From positions 418,557 through 482,556 of the forward strand of contig CAVRVJ010000002.1 in NCBI GenBank assembly GCA_963724645.1: a DNA stretch of 64,000 nt, written 5' to 3'. The position numbers were made by a program, and so were the translations under genes. The notes beneath the pieces were generated by a model that ran no database searches, was not told where the DNA came from, and worked only from the letters and a program-made list of their open reading frames with translations. This document shows positions 56,721-64,000 of this stretch, piece after piece. The DNA comes from CAVXSP01 sp963724645. GTDB lineage: Bacteria > Acidobacteriota > Vicinamibacteria > Vicinamibacterales > SCN-69-37. Every line of letters starts with the position of its first letter. The first letter of the stretch is position 1.

Positions 56721-56960
56721 CGGGGACCACCCAGCGCATTCTACTTTCCCACGCGGCCCCACGGAGTGGTAGAAGGCGTTCATGCCAGGCTATGCATCCG
56801 CCCAAGATCGGTCCCGTCGCGCGCAATTCAGGGACGTTGCCGGTTGAGATCACCCGTCTATCCGGCGCTTGCAGCCGACGACGGCCGGTGAAATCATGAG
56901 CCGTCGCGGCTGAAGCCGCGCGTTATGCCGCTCGGTTAGCCGGGCTCTGGAGGTAGCGCG

Positions 56961-57431
56961 ATGGCGACCGTCAAATCGATCCCCGATGGCGTGCAGGCCG
57001 TGTTCCCCATGTTGGTCTGCCAGAGCCCTGAAGCCGAGATGAGCTTCTGCGCGGCAGCGTTTGGAGCAGTCGAGCAGGTGCGGCGGCCGGGCCCGGATGG
57101 CTCGCCAATTCACATAGCAATGCGTATCAACGATGCGTTCCTCGTCGTTCAATCGGAGTTTCCGGACATGGTTGCCAGTCGCACGCCCAGTCCAGACGGG
57201 AGCTCGCCCGTCGTCATCTTCGTGTACGTGGCAGACGTAGATCGGGCCGTCGAGCGTGCAGTCGCGAAGGGCGCAAAGGTCCTCATGCCTGCACAGAATC
57301 AATTCTGGGGTGACCGGACGGCGCGGATTATGGACCCATCCGGCCATGTATGGACTGTTGCATCACGGATCGAAGAGACCACTGAGGAACAGCGGGAAAA
57401 GCGCTGGTCGGACATTCGCGAAGAGCGTTGA
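56961..57431 (+). CDS. VOC (glyoxalase/PhnB-like) family protein
   Basis: 156 residues from ATG 56961, with CTGGAGG upstream. It reads VFPMLVCQSPEAEMSFCAAA, FGAVEQVRRPGPDGSPIHIA, MRINDAFLVVQSEF, VFVYVADVDRAVERAVAKGA, QNQFWGDRTARIMDPSGHVW and IEETTEEQREKRW: the PhnB-like branch of the vicinal-oxygen-chelate fold. Members bind metals or small ligands; no specific substrate can be given. Monocistronic. Confidence 0.92.
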   Translation: MATVKSIPDGVQAVFPMLVCQSPEAEMSFCAAAFGAVEQVRRPGPDGSPIHIAMRINDAFLVVQSEFPDMVASRTPSPDGSSPVVIFVYVADVDRAVERAVAKGAKVLMPAQNQFWGDRTARIMDPSGHVWTVASRIEETTEEQREKRWSDIREER

Positions 57432-57471
57432 GGAACCTGGAACGACGGAGCGGACGATAGCGCGACGGAAG

Positions 57472-58566
57472 TCACCGGTTTGTGTCGAGCGCGGCGAGCG
57501 CCTGTTTCAGGGCTGCTAACGCTTGTCGGTCCGTCGTCTTCTCGACCAGGTGTTGCAGCGCGACCCGCTGGGCTGTTGACAGGGCGTCTTTCTCCGGCCC
57601 TTTGATATCAGGCGCTATTCCCGTGCCTTCCCAGTTGGTCCTGGTGACAGGATTCAATAATCGTCCCATGGGCATCGCGGCGAAAAAGTGGTCACCAATA
57701 CGGTAGGGACCGCCTCCGTTAGCACCTCCCCCCGTTCTCTCTCCCACAACCGTCGCGCGCTTCAGAGACTGAAGGGCGTCGGTGAATGCCTCCGCGACGG
57801 AAAACGTGCGCTGACTGGTCAGGATGTAAACCTCCTTATCGACGTATCGCTGGCCCGACACGTAGGGCAGGGTCCACGTCTGCGTGACGGTGTAATCTCT
57901 CGTTCCCGCGATACGGAAGGCGAAGTCATTCACATGCACGGGACCAGTGAAAAAATACGAGGCGAGCAAAGCGAACATGGATAGTCCGCCTCCGTGATTG
58001 TCCCGGAGGTCGATGATGAGCGCGTTCGTATTGGCGAGGAACACCATCGCCCCTGCCGCCACCGCATCGCCCCCGTCCGCATCGGTAAAGCTGTTGAACT
58101 TCACATAACCGACGTTCCCGCCGAGGCGTTCTACTCTGTCGAACCCGTAGTTGCCGGCTCGTGCCTGACGCAGTTCGCAAGCGGCGCAAGGAGAAGGTGG
58201 CGGTTCTCCCGTTCTGGAAACAGGCAAAGGGGGAAGCACCCCCGAACTGTAGACCAGGTTGAGGTGCTTATCGTGGGCGACTTCGGACATCTGCGTCGTC
58301 AGAAGGTCGCTGAACGCTTTGGCACTCGTGACGGCGCTGTATTCTCCGCGCGCGTTCCGTTCCTCGAGCATCTTCGCGACGGCATCACCCACATCGGGGA
58401 ATACGTATGCTGCCCTCATACCTTTCGCCAGCGAGGTAATCGTGTCCGCCCGCGTCTTCGCATCCATGGACATGTCGGGTTGGTTTGGGTTCGGTTGGGC
58501 TGCGACTGTCGCAGGAACGCCAACCGTTGCCGCCAGGAGAACGACAAGAAAGGGAGTTCGAGCCAC
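57472..58566 (-). CDS. Secreted S41-family serine peptidase
   Basis: GTG 58566 follows GTGAGGA. Signal peptide PFLVVLLAATVGVPATVAA; 364 residues. An N-terminal helical domain (DAKTRADTITSLAKGMRAAY, VFPDVGDAVAKML) and a tail-specific-protease core (GNVGYVKFNSFTDADGGDAV, LIIDLRDNHGG) carry the nucleophile region YILTSQRTFSVAEAFTDALQ and VVGERTGGGANGGG. This is the IRBP-like S41 branch without a PDZ domain. It acts in the periplasm or outside on peptides. Confidence 0.93.
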   Translation of the reverse strand: MARTPFLVVLLAATVGVPATVAAQPNPNQPDMSMDAKTRADTITSLAKGMRAAYVFPDVGDAVAKMLEERNARGEYSAVTSAKAFSDLLTTQMSEVAHDKHLNLVYSSGVLPPLPVSRTGEPPPSPCAACELRQARAGNYGFDRVERLGGNVGYVKFNSFTDADGGDAVAAGAMVFLANTNALIIDLRDNHGGGLSMFALLASYFFTGPVHVNDFAFRIAGTRDYTVTQTWTLPYVSGQRYVDKEVYILTSQRTFSVAEAFTDALQSLKRATVVGERTGGGANGGGPYRIGDHFFAAMPMGRLLNPVTRTNWEGTGIAPDIKGPEKDALSTAQRVALQHLVEKTTDRQALAALKQALAALDTNR

Positions 58567-58718
58567 GGGTTCCTCACTTTTGGAAGGCGACTGGACGATA
58601 CCTTGCCGGGATGAGCTCTTGGGCTATTTGACACCGGGCGAGTGAGAATGTGCCGCGGTCGTGAAGGCGGATCCGCCAGCGAGATGAGTATCGATGGCGG
58701 AGCCAATCCTCGGCTCGA

Positions 58719-58968
58719 TCACTTCTTGACCGCGGGATTCCAGTTCTGCAGCACGGTGATCGGCGCGGCGGAGCTGTCCAGTTCCGTGTTAATCAGGAAG
58801 CGCCCATCGGGGGCCACGTCGTATTGCCAACCCTGCTGCACGTCCACCGCTCAGAGTCACTTCGCCGTGTGGAACCAGATCGTGAACGAGCCCATGCGGC
58901 CGCTTCGCACGATCGTTCCGGACATCGACGACCAGAATCCATGTCAGTCAGCGTCGGAGCCGATAGGT
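58719..58968 (-). pseudogene. C-terminal tail of a lost kinase-propeller protein
   Basis: The minus strand reads GWQYDVAPDGRFLINTELDS and SAAPITVLQNWNPAVKK, then stops at 58719-58721. This is the standard end of the TolB-type propeller in acidobacterial kinases. Upstream the frame breaks (TIWFHTAK then a stop), and the complete kinase gene at 58969 begins its own ending right there. Only one or two propeller strands of the former gene remain. Confidence 0.62.
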
Positions 58969-61875
58969 CTAGCGGGCGAGATTCATCAACACGATGTCGG
59001 CGTGATTTCGCAGTCGATCGAACACGATCCGCTTGCCGTCGGGCGAGATGTCGAAGTTTTGAACCACCGAGCCGCTCTTCAGGCCGAAGCTGGTGAGCTG
59101 ACGTTGCTCGCCGGTCTCGAGATCCAGACGGAAAAAGTTCTGATTAGGAGCCGTGCCCTGAAGAGTGATGAGCGTCTTTCCGCCCGGCATGAAACGATAC
59201 GGCGTCCCAGACGCCAGGGGAAGACGCGAACCCAACGACGCCACCGCGGGCTCAACAACTGGCGCGCCGTCAGGGGTCATCGTCTTGAGGTCGAAGCTGG
59301 CGCTTGCCTGCTGCTCGGAATAGACGATGAACCGGTCATCGGGAGACCAGACGGGATTGAACGACAACGTATCCCGCAACCGGACAGGCGGACCCCCGTC
59401 GAGCGGAATCTTGAACACGCGCGTCCCTTCGCCCTGAGTCGCAGCAACCGCCACCCATTTGCCATCCGGTGACCAGGACGCGGCGCTTTGCACCTCAATG
59501 GACTTCGCCAATGTCGTGAGACCCGTGCCGTTGGCGTTGATCACGTACAGTTGGGCACGTCCCTGTTTGCGGTACGAGAAACAGATTTGATTTCCATCAG
59601 GTGAGATCGCCGGAGCCGCGACAACGCCGCCGTCGCCGCCCTTCCAGAGTTCCACTGCCGAGCCCCTGTTGTCGAGCTTCCAGAGTCCGTCAGCGCCACC
59701 CTTGGATGAAAGGAACGCGAGATAGTCGCCGGCATACCGCGGACTCAATGCGCGCGTATTGGCTGCCTGAATCGGCTTGACGGCGCTTTCTGGTTGGATG
59801 TCATTCGTAATCGGCACGGTCCACAAGCCGGCTGTGGGATTCGCGACCGTTGCGACGAGATGGTGCGGCTGGACCTGGTCGACCGCGACAGAAAGATATT
59901 GCTCTGCAATGCCCGAGCTTACGCGGTGAGGAATGCGATGCTCGACGTCAATCGCGTAGAGCCACCGCCCCGATCCGTCGTCGGCCGTTGCCGAGTAAAT
60001 CAAGGTGCGGGCATCGAGCCACGCCGGGTAACCCACCCACGCATGATGAAACGTGATCGGCTCCGGGTTACCGCCCCGGGCGGGGATTCGCCAGATATCC
60101 ATATCGGTCGTCGGCGTTCCCTTCACGAAATAGATAAAGCGGCCGTCAGGCGACCAGATCAGAAAGTGACAATGCACGCCCGGTTCTCCGGAGAAGATTC
60201 TCTGGGGATTGCTCGCGTTCTTGTCCGCGATGAAGATCGGATCGCCGGGATCCTGCGTGCGGTACGCGAGCGTCTTCCCGTCCGGCGACCAGGTTGGATT
60301 CGACCCATGGTCAAGGAAGAGCTTCGGAATGCCTCCCATCGTGGGTCCCATCAGCGTCGAAAAGTCCGTCGGCGATCCCGGGTGTTGGCCCTGCGTGAAG
60401 AACCAGACCTGCTCTCCGTCTCCAGAGAACCCGGTTTCGCGGACCATCCCCCACGTCGGCGGCCGAAAGCCTCCTTTCGTCAGGTTGGTGAACGCCCCGC
60501 TACCGATCTGACTGACGAAGACATCGAGCGGTCCATCGCGGTTCGAGAGAAAAACCATGAACTTGCCGTCCGGCGAGATCGCGGCGTCGACCTCCTCGCC
60601 CTCGAAGTCGGTCAGATGCGCGGGGCGCGCGTCAGCGAGCGGATTCTGCCAGAAGTAGTCGGTGACCCACAGGCGCCAGATGATGCCCACCGCGGACGCG
60701 AGGACAATCGCGGCGATCCAGCCGATTGGTGCCCAGCGGCGTGAACCGTCCCGCGGCCTCCGATTGGATACGCTCGGCGTGCGGTGTGTCGGCGCCGTCT
60801 GCGCGGCGATCGCATCGTCGATCTCGATTCGCGCATCAGCGATGTCACGCAGGCGCCGCCGGACATCTTTTCGAAGACAGCGTTCGAGCAGGCGGCGAAC
60901 GACTTCGGGAGTGGTCTCCGGCAGCGCGCGCCAGTCGGGCTCGCGCTCGATCACGTGCGCGAGCGTGTCGGTCGGCGAGTCGCCTGCGAACGCCCGACGG
61001 CCGGTCAGCATCTCATAGAGCACGCAGCCGAACGCCCAGATGTCCGTGCGCTTGTCGACCGGCTGGCCCCGCGCCTGTTCCGGACTCATGTACGTCGCGG
61101 TCCCCAGAATGACGCCCTGGTTCGTGCTCTCGGCCGTCCTGGTTGGCAGATGCGCCGCATTGACGAACGCGCTCGCGCTCGCTTTCGCCAATCCGAAGTC
61201 CAGCACTTTCACGACGCCATCGGGAGTCATCTTGATATTGGCGGGTTTCAGATCGCGATGAACGATCCCTTTCTCGTGCGCGGCCTCGAGCGCATCGCAG
61301 ATCTGGCGCGCGATGGCCATCGTGTGCGCGGGCCTGAGGCCTGGGGCCTGAATGATCGTGTCGAGTGTCTCGCCTGGCACCAGCTCCATCACCAGCGCCG
61401 CGATCCCTTCGGACTCTTCGAAGCCGTACACCTGGGCGATATGGGGATGATTGAGCGACGCGAGCAGACGCGCTTCGCGCTCGAATCGCGCGCGGCGATC
61501 GGCGCTGCGGGTGAATTCGGGCGGCAGAACTTTGATCGCGACGTCGCGCCCGAGCTTTGTGTCCCGCGCGCGATAGACCTCGCCCATCCCGCCGGCGCCG
61601 ATCCGCGCCTCGATCTGGTAGACACCCAGACGGCGTCCTGCCAAGTCCACGTTCGACTCGGGATGGCTGTTCACCAGGCGCGCGACCTCCTCGACCGCGG
61701 GCCGCTCGAGAAAGCGGTCGCCGGCGTCCTCATAGCGCAGCAGCGATTCGACCTCCTCCCGGAGTGCCTCGTCACCCGCACATGCCTCACGAAGGAACGC
61801 TGCGCGATCCGATGCGTTGCGCTCGAGCGCTGCATGGCAGAGCTGCGTGATCTGGCGCTGGCGGTCGGCCGACAT
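58969..61875 (-). CDS. Ser/Thr protein kinase with TM helix and TolB/WD40-like propeller
   Basis: 968 residues, uninterrupted. An N-terminal helical segment (QITQLCHAALERNASDRAAF) precedes the kinase: IGAGGMGEVYRARD, DVAIKVLPP, GIVHRDLKPANIKMTPD, VLDFGLAKA, GTATYMSPEQARGQ, DIWAFGCVLYEMLTGRR. A TM helix (IGWIAAIVLASAVGIIWRLW) leads to a periplasmic propeller with repeated SPDGK/WSPDG motifs (AISPDGKFMVFLSNRDG, TWSPDGKTLAY, IWSPDGRFIYF, DISPDGKRIVFDR). Domain order and size match the PknB-type plus propeller proteins abundant in Acidobacteriota. Ligand and substrates unknown. Confidence 0.95.
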   Translation of the reverse strand: MSADRQRQITQLCHAALERNASDRAAFLREACAGDEALREEVESLLRYEDAGDRFLERPAVEEVARLVNSHPESNVDLAGRRLGVYQIEARIGAGGMGEVYRARDTKLGRDVAIKVLPPEFTRSADRRARFEREARLLASLNHPHIAQVYGFEESEGIAALVMELVPGETLDTIIQAPGLRPAHTMAIARQICDALEAAHEKGIVHRDLKPANIKMTPDGVVKVLDFGLAKASASAFVNAAHLPTRTAESTNQGVILGTATYMSPEQARGQPVDKRTDIWAFGCVLYEMLTGRRAFAGDSPTDTLAHVIEREPDWRALPETTPEVVRRLLERCLRKDVRRRLRDIADARIEIDDAIAAQTAPTHRTPSVSNRRPRDGSRRWAPIGWIAAIVLASAVGIIWRLWVTDYFWQNPLADARPAHLTDFEGEEVDAAISPDGKFMVFLSNRDGPLDVFVSQIGSGAFTNLTKGGFRPPTWGMVRETGFSGDGEQVWFFTQGQHPGSPTDFSTLMGPTMGGIPKLFLDHGSNPTWSPDGKTLAYRTQDPGDPIFIADKNASNPQRIFSGEPGVHCHFLIWSPDGRFIYFVKGTPTTDMDIWRIPARGGNPEPITFHHAWVGYPAWLDARTLIYSATADDGSGRWLYAIDVEHRIPHRVSSGIAEQYLSVAVDQVQPHHLVATVANPTAGLWTVPITNDIQPESAVKPIQAANTRALSPRYAGDYLAFLSSKGGADGLWKLDNRGSAVELWKGGDGGVVAAPAISPDGNQICFSYRKQGRAQLYVINANGTGLTTLAKSIEVQSAASWSPDGKWVAVAATQGEGTRVFKIPLDGGPPVRLRDTLSFNPVWSPDDRFIVYSEQQASASFDLKTMTPDGAPVVEPAVASLGSRLPLASGTPYRFMPGGKTLITLQGTAPNQNFFRLDLETGEQRQLTSFGLKSGSVVQNFDISPDGKRIVFDRLRNHADIVLMNLAR

Positions 61876-62063
61876 CTGGGTTCGCGCCTCGCGCTTTCCG
61901 TTGGAAGCCCCATTCTACGCCAGCGGCTCCGATGCTTCTGGTGAGATGTGCCTTTTCCGCTCGCGTTCGCGCCTCTCTTGACGAACGGGTCGGTGAGTGC
62001 CACGGCCCGCAACTTCAACATCGCGCCGCAGGCGATGAGTCTGCGGCGCCAGAGGAGGCTTCT

Positions 62064-63443
62064 ATGCGAGACGTGTCAATTGAAAGACTCCGGGCCGGCA
62101 TGACCGCCGCGCTCATCGGCGCCGCGATGACAGTCTTTGCGCCGCGCGCTGCGGCTCAAAACATCGTCGTCGACTGGAACGCGATCGCCATCACGGCCGC
62201 CGGTGCAGCCGGCCAGAACGGCTCGCTGCAGGAGAGGTCGATGGCCATCACCAGCGTCGCCGTCAGCGACGCCGTGAATGCGGTCAGCCACGAGTTCACC
62301 CGCTACGGGTCAAAACAGACGCCCCCGGCTGGTGCCTCGACGACGGCGGCGGCAGTCGGCGCCGCGTATCGTGCGCTGACGCAGCTTTTGCCGTCGCAAA
62401 CGCAATTTCTCGACACCATGCTGGCCCAGTCGCTCGCGAAGTTTGGTGTAAGCCCGGGCGACCAGGGGTTCATCTTTGGCGAGGCGGTCGCCGACGAGAT
62501 CGTCGCGATGCGCGCAGCCGACGGCGCGGCGCTGGCTCAGTATCCGTACACACCTCCGAACGCCGGCGCGCCCGGTGTGTGGGTGCCGACGCCACCCGCC
62601 TTTGCGGCGGCGCTGCTGCCGGGCTGGGGATTCGTGCAGCCATGGGTGCTCGAGTCGGGCGCCCAGTTCAGGCCCGACGAGAGTCCCGACCTGACGAGCG
62701 ATCGCTATGCCCGAGACGTGAACGAGGTGAAGGAAATCGGCGCGCTGAACAGCGCGACCCGGACCGCCGAGCAGACGAACATTGCGAGATTCTGGCTGGC
62801 GCCGGCCGCGGTGATTTGGAACGGCGTGCTCCGTCAGGTCGCGCTCGGACTCGGCCTCGACGAGTCGGAGGCGGCTCGTGATTTCGCGCTCATGAACGTC
62901 GCCGGCGCTGACGCGCGGATCGCGTGTTGGGACGCGAAGTATACCTTCAATTTCTGGCGTCCGGTGACCGCGATCCAGGGCGCCGACGAGGATGGCAATC
63001 CCGCGACGGAGGCCGATCCAGGCTGGACACCGCTCATCGCCACGCCGAACTTTCCCGAGTACGTGTCCGCGCACACGACCGTGAGCAGTGCAATGGCGAC
63101 CGTTCTCAGACTGCTCTTCGACGACGACCCCGGCGTGGCGTTTATCGCCACGAGCCCGACGAATCCAGGTTACGAGCGCCATTGGACAACCTTCAGCGCA
63201 GGCGTTCGCGAAGTCATTGACGCCCGCGTCTATTCCGGGATTCATTTTCGATCGTCCGACGAGCGCGGCGCCAAGCTCGGGCGACAGGTCGCCAGGTTTG
63301 CCGCGACGCATGTACCTCAGACACACGCACCGCAAATAGGTCGAGGAAGGGCCCGCGACCGACGCGGGCCCTTCGTCCGAGCCGGTGTCACTTGCGCAAA
63401 CGCCGCAGAAGCCACATCTTCGCGAACTTCCAGTCGCGCTTGA
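62064..63443 (+). CDS. Vanadium haloperoxidase-like PAP2-superfamily secreted protein (3' end uncertain)
   Basis: ATG 62064 follows AGAGGAGG. Signal peptide AALIGAAMTVFAPRAAAQN; the helical bundle carries WNAIAITAA, NIARFWLAPAAVIWNGVLRQ, WDAKYTFNFWRPVTAI, FPEYVSAHTTVSSAMATVL and VIDARVYSGIHFRSSDERGA, the vanadate/phosphate-binding motifs of this family. The open frame runs to 63443, but its last 40 residues read through a perfect hairpin at 63346 and overlap the sigma-factor gene. A one-base shift near 63320 would end it at TAG 63337-63339, which I think is the true end. Confidence 0.9.
   Translation: MRDVSIERLRAGMTAALIGAAMTVFAPRAAAQNIVVDWNAIAITAAGAAGQNGSLQERSMAITSVAVSDAVNAVSHEFTRYGSKQTPPAGASTTAAAVGAAYRALTQLLPSQTQFLDTMLAQSLAKFGVSPGDQGFIFGEAVADEIVAMRAADGAALAQYPYTPPNAGAPGVWVPTPPAFAAALLPGWGFVQPWVLESGAQFRPDESPDLTSDRYARDVNEVKEIGALNSATRTAEQTNIARFWLAPAAVIWNGVLRQVALGLGLDESEAARDFALMNVAGADARIACWDAKYTFNFWRPVTAIQGADEDGNPATEADPGWTPLIATPNFPEYVSAHTTVSSAMATVLRLLFDDDPGVAFIATSPTNPGYERHWTTFSAGVREVIDARVYSGIHFRSSDERGAKLGRQVARFAATHVPQTHAPQIGRGRARDRRGPFVRAGVTCANAAEATSSRTSSRA
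63346..63374. terminator. Perfect 12-bp hairpin between convergent genes
   Basis: GAAGGGCCCGCG pairs completely with CGCGGGCCCTTC around ACCGA. It lies between the likely end of the haloperoxidase-like gene and the end of the sigma-factor gene (63388), so it can serve both. No U-tract is visible. Confidence 0.75.
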
Positions 63444-63954
63444 CTGTCTCACGCGAAACGTTCAAGACCTCGGCCGTCTCCTCGACGCTCAGCCCACCGA
63501 AGAAGCGCAACTCGACGACCCGGCTCTTGCGCTCGTCGACATGAGCCAACGCCTCGAGCGCGTCGTTGAGCGCCACCACGTCTGTCGGCTGGCCCTCGGC
63601 GACCGCCAACGCCTCGGTGAACGAGACGTGCGTCGCGCCGCCCCCGCGTTTCTGGTAGCCGCGCGATCGCGCGAAGTCCACGAGAATGCGCCGCATCAGT
63701 CGGGCGGCCATCGCAAAAAAATGGGCGCGGTTCTGCCATTGCATCTGCTTGAGATTGACCAGCCGCAGGTATGCTTCGTTGACGAGCGCTGTTGGCTGAA
63801 GCGTGTGGCCTGGCCCCTCCCCCGCCATCTGTCGCTGCGCCAACCTTCGCAGCTCCGCGTGGACGATCGGAAGGAGCTGCTGCAGCGCGGCCTCGTCGCC
63901 GTCTTTCCATCTGGCGAGGAGACGCGTGACGGCATGGCTGGGCACATCGGCCAC
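63388..63954 (-). CDS. ECF RNA polymerase sigma factor (TIGR02999-like)
   Basis: 188 residues: region 2 (LLPIVHAELRRLAQRQMAGE, TALVNEAYLRLVNLKQMQWQ, RAHFFAMAARLMRRILVDFA) and region 4 (VDERKSRVVELRFFGGLSVE, EVLNVSRETVKRDWKFAKMW). The block LQPTALVNEAYLRL and the RGYQKRGGG linker are characteristic of the ECF group often encoded beside Ser/Thr kinases with propellers in Acidobacteriota and Planctomycetes. The kinase at 58969-61875 is on the same strand downstream. No anti-sigma gene is visible; these factors are thought to be controlled by the kinases. Confidence 0.93.
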   Translation of the reverse strand: MADVPSHAVTRLLARWKDGDEAALQQLLPIVHAELRRLAQRQMAGEGPGHTLQPTALVNEAYLRLVNLKQMQWQNRAHFFAMAARLMRRILVDFARSRGYQKRGGGATHVSFTEALAVAEGQPTDVVALNDALEALAHVDERKSRVVELRFFGGLSVEETAEVLNVSRETVKRDWKFAKMWLLRRLRK

Positions 63955-64000
63955 GGGGATCAGCCTCGCATCGTCCGGGGAAACGCATTCTACAGCACGA

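Noticed and set aside
60784..61944. Plus-strand 386-codon open frame antisense to the kinase gene
   Set aside because: Arg/His-rich with no domain; the opposite strand encodes a complete, motif-rich kinase. High GC makes long antisense frames common.

Overview
The window is high-GC bacterial DNA. It carries three MacB/FtsX-type permeases of the orphan 'ADOP' kind paired with PadR regulators, Ser/Thr kinases fused to WD40/TolB-like propellers, an ECF sigma factor of the kind found beside them, secreted TAT enzymes (DUF1080, TIM-barrel) and a Ku/LigD end-joining pair. Together these point to an uncultured member of the Acidobacteriota, probably near Vicinamibacteria; this is inference from gene content. 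Many conserved genes are broken by single-base indels, often in short homopolymers. This looks like uncorrected long-read assembly rather than mass gene decay, so I annotate such genes as one frameshifted CDS.

Layout. 0-14 kb: tail of an outer-membrane barrel gene, tRNA-His, a decayed padR with an intact palindromic operator, ADOP1, a MazEF module, PadR-ADOP2, a convergent PadR-ADOP3, a secreted M23-type protein and an ADOP fragment. 14-21.7 kb: secreted lipoprotein, OMP, amidohydrolase, ExeA-like ATPase, monohaem cytochrome c, a HerA-like protein fragment and Ku. 21.7-42.7 kb: a large electron-transfer locus. 42.8-46 kb: LigD and small genes. 46-64 kb: a NarL-type two-component pair, secreted enzymes, a kinase with its propeller deleted, lipoproteins, a full-length kinase-propeller, a haloperoxidase-like protein and an ECF sigma factor.

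The electron-transfer locus is the notable part. It holds about 27 predicted c-type haem sites. A histidine kinase with two CxxCH motifs in its sensor domain overlaps an NtrC-type sigma54 activator gene. Across a 177-base divergent gap lies a well-matched -24/-12 promoter with two palindromes about 98 and 125 bases upstream of the predicted start. That promoter leads into a small membrane protein, a cNMP-domain protein, a tetrahaem cytochrome, a TAT-exported ferredoxin and an NrfD-like quinone-site protein. An OmpR-type two-component pair follows. Next come a DmsE/MtrA-like decahaem cytochrome and an MtrB/PioB-like porin, which would form a trans-outer-membrane conduit. A Qrc/ACIII-like module follows: two monohaem cytochromes, a pentahaem cytochrome, a molybdopterin-oxidoreductase-like subunit, a 4x[4Fe-4S] protein, NrfD and a four-domain cytochrome. 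Two promoters in the locus share three TCAT/TCAC repeats spaced exactly 11 bp and the same spacing to a -10-like hexamer, which is the layout of an OmpR/PhoB-family box. My model is a two-tier regulated extracellular electron transfer system linking the quinone pool to the cell surface. The direction of electron flow cannot be read from sequence.
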